Shown piece by piece: positions 23,993-33,200 of a stretch of DNA of 64,000 bases (positions are counted from its first letter, which is position 1; each line of letters starts with the position of its first letter). The DNA lies in the NCBI GenBank assembly GCA_009192285.1, contig CM018603.1, forward strand, positions 5,391,613 to 5,455,612, given 5' to 3'. The DNA comes from Morchella semilibera. Lineage: Eukaryota; Ascomycota; Pezizomycetes; Pezizales; Morchellaceae. The notes under the pieces are model-generated. The model was not told where the DNA came from, made no database searches, and worked only from the letters and a program-made list of their open reading frames with translations. Both the position numbers and the translations under genes were made by a program.

Positions 23993-24571
23993 ATGGGAAT
24001 CGGGTATGTACCCCCCCCCCCATATCTATCCATCACACTGCTCGCAAAGCTTACCTCTGATACTGGGTACACCAGCACAGAGACAATCACCCTCCTACTC
24101 CGAACCCTCGACGCCTTAGACCACCACACCTCGTATGACCAGCACACGATGCTGTCCGCCGAGGAGCTCAAGTACACCCACATGCAGCTCCTGGCCACGG
24201 TGGAGGCGGCGGGGAAGCTCGCGGAGGCCGAGAGGACATGGGGGGAGGTGGAGAAGGTGAAAGGTGAGACTTTGCGGACAAAGGCTGAAGCAGAGAAGCT
24301 GGAGAAAGAGGCGGAGAGGATTGCGGCAGAGACGGAGAAGGTGAAGGCGGAGGCGGACAAGGTGACGAGAGAGGCCCAGAGGACGAGTGCGGAGGCGGAG
24401 AAGGTGGAGAGAGAGACTGAGAGGATAAAGGCGGAAGCGGAGAGGGAATGGAAGGTTATCGAGAGGACGAGAGTAGAGAGGAATGTAGAAGAGGAGACTC
24501 AGCGGACAGAGGCAAGGCGGGGCATCGAGTGCCGCCGGGGAGTTAGAGGGGGCGGAGATGTTACTGTCTGA
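23993..24571 (+). CDS. Tandem family member 6, coiled-coil C-terminus
   Basis: join(23993..24003, 24076..24571). Mini-exon MGIG, 72-bp intron (a multiple of three, so unspliced RNA also stays open). The core is TETITLLLRTLDALDH, LSAEELKYTHMQLLATVEA, AGKLAEAERTW. It then runs into ~100 residues of charged coiled coil built on 14-residue units such as EAEKVERETERIKA. The product is about 202 residues. The tail probably self-associates. Long Glu/Lys/Arg content with no hydrophobic segment argues for a soluble protein. Confidence 0.68.
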   Translation: MGIGYVPPPPYLSITLLAKLTSDTGYTSTETITLLLRTLDALDHHTSYDQHTMLSAEELKYTHMQLLATVEAAGKLAEAERTWGEVEKVKGETLRTKAEAEKLEKEAERIAAETEKVKAEADKVTREAQRTSAEAEKVERETERIKAEAEREWKVIERTRVERNVEEETQRTEARRGIECRRGVRGGGDVTV

Positions 24572-25678
24572 GGGGGCCAGCTGTCTGAGACTTGGCGCAA
24601 ATGAGCATCGGATAAGATATTGGGACCTGTGGAGGTGTTGGAGATGCATGTAAAGTATTTAGATACAGTGCTACATATGTATCTCGCCCGCCTAGTCACA
24701 CCTGCATACTCTGCTTTAGACTTCGAGTCTCCGGGGTAGTGCCATCCTCCAACCCAAGGTCCTAGACATATCCATACAAGTAGACGCGAACCTGCCGTAA
24801 TGATCCCATCATTTCAAAATCCCCCTCCTGCTGAACTTAGAGTGTTCAGAGAAGGCAAGACCCGTGTTTATTTTAACGAAGAACTCTCTTTAAACCCCCA
24901 ATTGACATATAGCGGAACCACAATAGTAGCATACGCTCGGGAATGGAAAATAGTATGCTCTTAACGGGGTTATCCTAATGGCGGGCTGACGGGTTTTATC
25001 TTGGCGCCGGCGCCATGATCTATTAGAATGAAAACCAGTCTCACTATGTGCAGCAGTAGGTAAAAGGTCATGGAATGCAATTGAGACATCTAACCGTAAA
25101 TCTTTCTAGCCGCACTCAATGGCTTCTTACCTACCGCTGTATTTGTTTATGGGGGATTGGGTAAAAACTGCAAACAAAACTAACATATTTCCATACATGA
25201 ACCTAAGTATATGCTATGAATGGCCATATATATATGGGGTATGCTAGATTTTCCTCAGTAGATCCCTTGGGAATTGCCGGAAGTATATTACTATCGGGGT
25301 TATGCCACTATCGAGGTCTTGCTAGGGGTGCAATTATGGTAGCCGGTTTCCCCGGGGATCATATGGTGGGCCTACGTTTAAAGGTAACCAAAAGTGATCG
25401 CTTATAAAATACTACCAAAAAGGTGGCAAGATGAAGGCGTAGCAATAGTGATGGACCTTACTTCTATTTTTCTAGCCTTCTAATACCTACCGTGGCCACG
25501 AAGCTACCCGGGCGGGATTATAACTCTCTGTTTTGTAAGAGGCGCCAAGACCCAACTGTTACTGTACCGTGGGGGCCCACAGTCCAGGCCTCCAACAATC
25601 TCCCACCGTGCAACGCTTCACCGATATCAACCGCCCAGATAACTCCAAACATCGAGACAGCAAGCCTAAACCATCATT

Positions 25679-26728
25679 ATGACACTCGGGTATGCATACC
25701 ACCACCCCCTCCCACTCTCCACCTCCAGGCCCCCCCCCCACCCCCTCCTACCCACGACTAACAGCTCCCGCTCCATCCAGCTCCGACACCGCCACACTGC
25801 TGGTGGTCACCACCCATACGCTGAACCACCTAATGTCTCCCAGCCAACAAGCACCAGCGGTGCCGGCAGACGAGCGGAAGCGCGCCCTCGACCAGCTCAT
25901 GGTGACTGTCGAGGCCGCAGCAAAGCTCGCCGAGGTTGCGCAGCTCGACGCACTGTCGGCGCATAACACGTCGGGGGGACAGTGCGGGGAGACATTGAGG
26001 CACAGACAGAGATGATCAAGGCACAGACAGAGATGACCAAGGCCGAGACGGAGCGGCTAAAGGCCGAGGCGGGAAAGATCGGCAAGGAGGCGGAGAGGTC
26101 GGCGGCAGAGGCCGAGAGGCTCAAGGCGGATGCGGAAAAGGTGGGGAGGGAGGCCGAGAGGGCGGTGGCGGAGACGGAGCGGCTGAGGGCTGAGGCGCAG
26201 AAGGTCGGCAAGGAGGTTGAGAAGTCGGTGGCGGAGACGGAGAGGTTGAAGATAGAGCTAGGGAGGTTGGGGGGGGAGAAATTAAGGGTTGAGGCGGAGA
26301 CGGGGAGGCTGGGAGCGGACTTGGGGCGGTTGGGGGGTGAGAAGCTAAGGGTGGAAGCGGAGACCGAGCGGCTGAGAGCTGAGGCGCTGAAGATTGGCAA
26401 GGATGTTGAGAAGTCGGTCGCAGAGACGGAGAGGTTGGAGAGTGAGAAGTTGAGAGTGAAAGCCGAAACGGAGAGATTGAAGGCGGACTTAGGGAGGTTA
26501 GGGGGTGAGAAGCTGAGGGTGGAGGCGGAGACAGAGCGGCTGGGGGCGGACTTGGGGAGGTTGGGGGGTGAGAAGCTGAGGTTGGAAGCGGAGACGGGAA
26601 GGCTGAAAGTGGAGGTGGAGAGGGTGAAGAGTGAAAAGCTAAGGTTGGAGGGGGAGACTGGAAGGTTGAGAGTGGAGGTGGAGCGCGTCAAGAGTGAGAC
26701 GGAGCACCAAAGGGTACGCAAGGGTTAG
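25679..26728 (+). CDS. Tandem family member 7, long coiled coil, G-run frame change
   Basis: Mini-exon 25679-25689 (MTLG), 91-bp intron, exon 2 from 25781. The core is SDTATLLVVTTHTLNHLMSP, DERKRALDQLMVTVEAAAK, LAEVAQLDALSAHN. In the six-G run at about 25,973 the frame must change by one base to continue; otherwise translation stops at 26,015. In the continuing frame ~245 residues of coiled coil run to 26,728. They contain four copies of a 21-residue unit beginning GRLGGEKLRVEAET and blocks of KVGREAERAVAETERL type. The base change may be a homopolymer error, slippage or decay; the clean coil downstream argues that the whole is or recently was translated. Confidence 0.62.
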
Positions 26729-27241
26729 AGAAGAATTATTGTCTTGTCATGGGAACGCCCTCGGCGGCGATGTTTTTTGTTGTGTGACGGACATGGATTC
26801 TTTTTTGGGAGGTAACTATGATTTAGGAAATAAATGAGCATCAAGTAAATAATATATAGCTACCGTATAACATGCAAAGGTATTAGAGGCACATGTGTAT
26901 CTTTATATGTAGGTACAATATTACGTGCAGACTAGGGTCCCGTCAAATATACAAGAAACGCGGTTATAAACCAGTTATAAATTCAGGTCCAGCTGAGAGG
27001 GAGTAAGATACTACAGTAGGGTTAGGGGTTATTAAGCAATAAAATAGGAAGAGGGCACCAGTAACGGGAAACAAATCCGTTCCCCCAAACCTTCTAGTAG
27101 ACTGTTGCATGAAGACACACCCGCATTTCAGCTTGTGTCATCCGGCAGTTTCCAATAGCTTTAGTATTTCGCCCAGTTTGAAACACGGTCTCCAGTATCT
27201 CACTTTCGAAAACCTATGGAATAAGCCAGGGTACATAGTCT

Positions 27242-27340
27242 GTTGCCACGGACCATTAATAGGGTATAGGACTATCGCCTGAGTTTGACAATTTCATCCT
27301 CTCATGCGATAGTCCTGTATCCTACTCATGGGCCGTTGCA
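27242..27340. repeat. Small palindromic element
   Basis: Inverted arms beginning TTGCCACGGACCATTAATAG and matching the reverse complement of the segment ending GGGCCGTTGCA. They meet at ATAGGACTATCGC / GCGATAGTCCTGTAT. About 100 bp, non-coding; it abuts a GAGCGTTTTGG relative. Confidence 0.55.
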
Positions 27341-27347
27341 ATTATTA

Positions 27348-27445
27348 GAGTGATATGGCCAGTCCCTGTTTCCCAAATTTTGTGGTTTTCACACCAAGAA
27401 CTGTCGCCAAGAACTAAATATTTAGATCCAGGGGCCAAATCGCTC
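27348..27445. mobile_element. TIR element, GAGCGTTTTGG family, diverged copy
   Basis: A 98-bp relative of the 10.4-kb element between TA dinucleotides, with the shared TCGCCAAGAACTAAATATTTAG-type interior and a right end CGCTC. Its left end is diverged. Confidence 0.5.
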
Positions 27446-27688
27446 TAATAGGGCATTTTTACACACTACCCGACAAACCCTGAGGTTTTCGGATAACTAT
27501 CGCCCGTGTAACCATGGCTGGCCGTACTTTATGTCTCGTCCACTTTGTCAGCCCCACCCACACACTCCCCCGCCCACACACAGCCCTGCACCCACGTCCA
27601 TAACAACCCCCCGCTCTCACATCCGCCCCTCGACCGGCCTTGCCACAACCCTCGCAGAACCCCAATACGTCAAGTCTCAATCATTAAG

Positions 27689-28072
27689 ATGGCACTCAGG
27701 TATGAATCCTACCCCCCCAACCTGATCAGCGCATTACACCAACCACCCCACCCGACAACTAATGACCCCGTCTCCACCAGCTCTGAGATAGTCGCGCTAC
27801 TCAGCCAAGTCACCCTCACCATGGACCAATTAACGTCGCCCAGCAAGGATGCACCGCTCTCCGCAGAAGAACGTAGATGCGTCCTCGCGCAGATCAAAGC
27901 GACGGTCGACGTCGCGGCAAAGCTGGCAGAGGTTGCGCATATGGAGGCGGCGTTGGCTCCCGACGCGGAAGGGGCGAGCATCGACGAGCGCAGGAACAGC
28001 ATCAGGGCTGAGGTGGAGCGGCTGAGGGCGGAGGTTGCACGTCTGGAGAAGGCGGCGGCGTGCGGTTCATGA
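27689..28072 (+). CDS. Tandem family member 8, short coiled-coil tail
   Basis: join(27689..27699, 27781..28072). Mini-exon MAL, 81-bp intron, phase 2. This is the clearest core: SSEIVALLSQVTLTMDQLTS, LSAEERRCVLAQIKATVD, VAAKLAEVAHMEAAL. It is followed by ERRNSIRAEVERLRAEVARL (a short leucine-heptad helix) and ends AAACGS. About 100 residues. The intron length is a multiple of three, so retention leaves the frame open. Last recognisable member of the array. Confidence 0.7.
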   Translation: MALRYESYPPNLISALHQPPHPTTNDPVSTSSEIVALLSQVTLTMDQLTSPSKDAPLSAEERRCVLAQIKATVDVAAKLAEVAHMEAALAPDAEGASIDERRNSIRAEVERLRAEVARLEKAAACGS

Positions 28073-28275
28073 AGTGTAAGTAGTGACGGCGGCGGGGGTT
28101 TTATCGTGTCGGTGGATTAGGGGGGGTGAGGGGTGGAGATGAGGAAGGCGGAGGAGGGGGGGGGGGGGCAGGTTGGCGTTTGAGTAGCGGTAGAGGTAAT
28201 GGACAGTGGTGGTTTTGTGGTGCGGGCGCCTCTGGTGGGCGGGTTGTTGGTCGTGGTGGTCATGGTTTTGAGACT

Positions 28276-28753
28276 CTACCAACTATGTAAACGAATCAAA
28301 AAATGCATCATTCAGGCTTATCACTTTTAATGTGCTTTTTAAAGGGATCAAAAACCGAGCAAAAAGGCGCCTTTTACCATGGGTAAACGAATCAGAAAAT
28401 GAATCCTTAGTCCCATCCGATATATCCAAAGCGCTTTTCTTATAAAACTTTAAAAGAAAAAAAAAAATTGATTCCCCAAGGAACTGAACCCTGACTATTG
28501 CGATTACTTAACCTGAATCTTATCACCTACGCTATCAGACAATATATTAATATATTATTTGAGCTGTGTTGGATTGCCAGAGAGGAAAGGCATCAGAAAA
28601 TTGGTGAGGAAAAGGCATCATGGAAAAGCATCATGAAAAATGAATCCGAGTGCCTTTTACAAAAGCATACCCTCTAAATGAATCAAAGGATTCATTTACC
28701 AAAACTGACTGTGTGGAAAAACGAATCAAATGATTCATTTACATGGCTGGTAG
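28276..28753. mobile_element. TIR element carrying an antisense tRNA-like segment
   Basis: A 478-bp element with ends CTACCAACTATGTAAACGAA and the reverse complement of CTACCAGCCATGTAAATGAA. Inside, read on the minus strand at about 28,545-28,468, lies a tRNA-like stretch with an A-box-like TAGCGTAGGTGATAAGA and a B-box-like GGGTTCAGTTCC. The rest is AT-rich with GAATCA and GGCATCA words. A related element is at 43,357-44,487 and a truncated one at about 42,976-43,231. Confidence 0.6.
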
Positions 28754-30257
28754 GGAGAAATGACCATTGAATTGGAAATAAACACGTTCAACTGTGCGAG
28801 AGAAAACCTAGTGAGGTTCTGGAGTTGACCGAGTACCTGTGTAATCACCTCCGACAGCTATCTGCTGCTATCACTGATGCTGAGGTCTGTATCAAAGAGG
28901 CTGAAACGGTCCACGTACGTGAGTAGTTGTCTAATCACCACCCCCCCAAATTATCCAGCAGTACCATATACCCAAATAGTCGAATCCCTACTAAGAGAGA
29001 CGATAATGGGAGTGTAAGCACCGTGTATCTGATATCTGCCAACCGATATTTGTGAAACGGAGCTCAAATGCTTATTCCAACAGCTCCAAAGAAGGGGAGT
29101 TAAGCGTCTACCTCCTAGGGCACTATTCCCGCGCTGGAAATATTAGGTATCATGGCAGGGGGTTACCTTTCACATGTATTGAAGTGGTCCGGGGGGGGGG
29201 GGGGTGGAGCGGTTGTAGGGACATCCTACATAAGCCGAAAGGCGCCCGGGATCCTTCGGTGGTTTCAGATATTCCGTAGCTCAGCCAGTGGTAACCCTAA
29301 ACCTCCAGCGGAACCGTGCATGTTAAAGGAGACGTAACCCAGTGTCACGATATGCTATATCTATCTGGCAACTCGTGGTGGTCTGCGGAAATTATGGAAA
29401 TTGCGAAGTTTATGAGCTCTATGAGCTTTAGTTCCTATGCGGCAAACAAATAGATGCCGCGTCGTCCGGCCTTGCAACGAAACCTACAGGCCCGCGGCCA
29501 GATGCATGGATAGCCCATTTTCCCCCAAGGTAAGACAAGAGCCGTTCGTACTCTACCAAGATCCCTTGCCTGTGTCATAAATTCGTACTTCACTGACTTA
29601 CTTTCCTTTGTTGACGGATGGCTCAGTGACCTTGCCTGCATAAATTCAGCAATCGGGAAGTCAGGATACCCCGGAATGCATCAATCATTCTGTAGATGTT
29701 TTATGGCCATTGGTCAACACTTGTATTTCTTTATTTATGGACACAACACCCCGGGGAATCGTGCCCAGCGCCACCCCGCGTTTGACCGATCGATAGTGGA
29801 AAATCATGACCTCTTAGGAACCAGCATAGAGTACGATTCTCAGCTAAAAATAATAGTTTGCCGGAGAATGTTCATCCTCTGGCGTTTTCTCCGAGTCTTA
29901 AATATCGGCTGTAGAGGGATCCATTATCCTGATAGATGCGGTCGGTGTCGCCGATCCTAGGGGGCTAGCAATCGACAGACGAAGAGATAATTCTGCTCTC
30001 TCAAAGAAAATAGTCCTTTCGCCAACTTTTCGGCAGCCTCAGAAGTCTGCTGTGTGATGTTTGATAGCGCCTGTACTTTATTACGGAAGGTTCAGGTGCG
30101 GGTGGCCTTCTAGACTACGAAGCTTGGCACCGGCAGCCAACAGCTCTCGTCCAACCTCTAGAGTGACTGCCAAGGAATGCACTTACTAATCCTGCCTATA
30201 TAACCCCGCATTCTCCAGGTGACAATTTTTTCGACGATAGCACAATATCGCGACAAA
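28754..30257. other. Intergenic region upstream of the NLR gene
   Basis: No supported gene. A pair of exon-like pieces at 28,80x-29,010 (LRQLSAAITDAEVCIKEAE; then IVESLLRETIMG after a CCAG acceptor) faintly recalls the array family but does not join in frame. Confidence 0.35.
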
Positions 30258-33200
30258 ATGGACCGCACCAAGAAGTGGTTAAGAAGAAGAATCCATTCGC
30301 GCAGTCAATCTTCGTTACTACAACCTACCCCATCTCCTACGACTGCTTCGGCAACTACACTCCAATCTCCGAGCGCGCAAGGCCTGGTATCGACGCCAAG
30401 ACCTGTCTCGGCCGCAGGGAAACTACAGACACCCCATCACAACTCAGCTTTGCTGGGAAATAGCACCGCCCATACCCATACCCTTGCGCCACCACCCCCC
30501 ACAGCCCCGCTCATAGCCGGACAAAGTCAATCTGTAGTTGGGCAAGGTGTTCTCCCGCTGCCTGGATCCGTACCTTCTATTACGGTCAATGGACCCCCGG
30601 GTCCCCCTCAAACAACCCAACAAGGTGGATCAAATACCCATAGTGTAAACAAGGTTGCTACCCAAAGTTGTATGATTTATATCCCAACGTTAGCCTTCTG
30701 ATATCCTCCTTTACTAGGCCGTGGCAAGCAATAACCCCCCGATTACACCGCCAGCTATTACCCAGGTACCTTCGCTATGGAAACAAGCTTTTGATAGGCT
30801 ATCGGAATGCGATGCAAAGCTGTTCATTTCCACCGACAGCAACAAAGAAGGCTTCTCCAGGAGCTGCTCGACGCTATCATGGCGCAAAGAGATATCTGTC
30901 AGCAGAATAGATGGAAGTTCAGGTTCCGGGGCAAGGAAATCATTGTACGGGATCTCGCTGATAAGCTACTTGATTGGGTTGATAAGTTCAAGAACATTGG
31001 GAACGTCGTAGCTTCCTACGACCCTTCGCATGCAGCATTACCTTGGGCTGGGATACGTTTTGTGCTACAGGTATGGTAGTGATAGGTGGGTAAATACATT
31101 GGGTGGTGCGTGCTAATATTACAACAGATTGTGCTCACTGACCGCGAGGCAATGGGTGTAATTATGGTCGGCATCGAGAGAATCGCGGGATTGTTAGTGA
31201 GAAGTTCGGTTCACGAGGAGCTCTACCTAAAGTCAAAGGTAGCCATCACCGGTCTGAAAGGTCTGGAAGCATCATTTGTCGAGCTCTATCATTCTATACT
31301 CCAGTTCCTTGCCTGTGCGAAGCAGCAACTTGAACGATCTACGACAAGTACGTCTGCAGGCAGCCCTCATCCCAGTGTAGCTTCTCCAATGGCTAATACC
31401 TCCTAAGCGAGAATGTTACGTACCATCCTAGACATAGAGGGAGGGAGGTCGTTGTTCGAGGCTATTGAAGAGAGAGAGAAGCTCTTGGAGATGGAGCTTA
31501 CAACTGCTGATAGAGAGAGTAAGGTCCTTTGCTAAAACTGCTTGTTCTCATCCTAAGTACTTACTGGTGGTGCCTATCAAGTTCAAATGCACGGTTATAG
31601 TGTAGCTGAAGGTAAAGTATATAGAATCTAGACAGGCTACCACATACTAAAAAACATTGACAGACCAGCACAATGAGGTAATGGTGTTTTTGAGAGGACT
31701 GGAAGACCCTATTTCAAGGATAGACCTAGGCTTAGCATCCATGTACAGCGAGATTCAGGGGTACAATCAGAGTGCGTCCCAGCCTATATCTCCCAGCACA
31801 AGTCTGAACTAACCCGTCAAAAACCTCCAGGGCAGGAGAGACTGAAGATATTGCAATGGATTTGCGATGCTAGATATATTGAACATCACAATCAGGCCAA
31901 GGGAAGCCTGTTAGACCGCACTGGACAATGGCTAATCAACAGGCTGGAGTTTCGGGATTGGCAAAACTCCAGTGCCTCGGGTATTTTGTGGCTTCGCGGA
32001 ATGCGTAAGTGATCTAGAGAACCATCTTTGTACGGTACTGACCTTCTTTACAGCGGGCGCAGGGAAGACGAAACTCACGTACAGGATCCTTACTCTCAAC
32101 CTGTCATTTTAAGCTGACTAGTTTACAGGTGCATGGTTATAGACCATTTAGCGTCCTCACGCCGTACATACGAGCCCGTGGTATATTTCTACTGCAACCG
32201 CAACGAGTCGCAACGCCGGATGCCAGAGGTTGTCATGCGTGCCATTGTTAAGCAGCTCTGTGTTGTGCTTCCTGATGATGACCGGCTACCACAAGTGGTC
32301 TTACAAGAATATAAAGCTCGGGAGCAAGGAGGGCTTGCAGCCGGCGATCTGAGCCTGCTGGAATGTGAAAGGTTGATTGTGTCGCTCCTCGATATACACC
32401 CGCAAACTACAATTATAATCGATGCTTTGGATGAGGTTTATCAAGAAAAGCGTTGGACATTAATATCCTCCTTGCAGAAGATAATAGTGCAATCCCCAAG
32501 CTTAGTTAAAGTATTCGTTTCGAGTAGGGACTACCTTGATATTAGCCTGACTCTTGAAGGCGTCCCAAATATGTATATTGAAGCGACGGATAACGGTGGG
32601 GATATCGCCCGCTACGTGAGGCGGGAAGTGCAAAGTGCAATCGACAACCGACGACTACTAGCTGGTAGAGTTTCAGAAGCTCTCAAAGCACAGATCATTT
32701 CTACCATTGAAAGTCAAGCAAATGGAATGTAAGTTATACTGAGTTCGCACTTTCTCATTTACAAACTAACCCTAAAAGGTTTCAATGGGCAGACCTGCAG
32801 ATCAAGCAACTGTACCAGTTGCGATTTGAGCACCAATTCATTAAAAAACTAGGAAAATTACCGAAGACTCTAGAACAGACGTACCTCGAAATATGGCATG
32901 AAATATGTCAAGAAGAAACGGAGATGCAAGAGCTCACGAAGAGAGCGTTGATGTGGGTAATGTGCTCCATGGAACCGCTTTCAAAATCCCTATGGGCCCA
33001 ACTATCCTATCGTAATACGAGAGTCGAACCACATGACCTTGAGCACCTCTTTGATCTCTGTCGAAACTTAGTAGTCTGGGATAAACAACTAAATAAGCCC
33101 ATATTTTCACATTTATCGGTTCAGGAATTCCTCGAAGAAAACATCTTCACAGAACGGGAGGCTCATGGGATGGCTGCTTACACCTGCATCTCATATCTAT

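Noticed and set aside
24116-24649. Minus-strand reading rich in Leu/Arg/His
   Set aside because: Complement of the coiled coil of family member 6; same cause as above.
25897-26721. Long minus-strand reading of 274 codons rich in Ser/Leu/Ala
   Set aside because: It is the complement of the coiled-coil repeats of family member 7; periodic GAG/GCG codons leave the opposite strand open. No start context or domain.
28468-28545. Possible tRNA gene on the minus strand
   Set aside because: A- and B-box-like words are present but the stems do not pair convincingly by eye and related copies are inside the same TIR element; treated as an element part.
28761-29014. Possible ninth member of the tandem family or a small two-exon gene
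   Set aside because: IVESLLRETIMG after a CCAG acceptor is suggestive, but no mini-exon start is found upstream and the pieces do not join in one frame.
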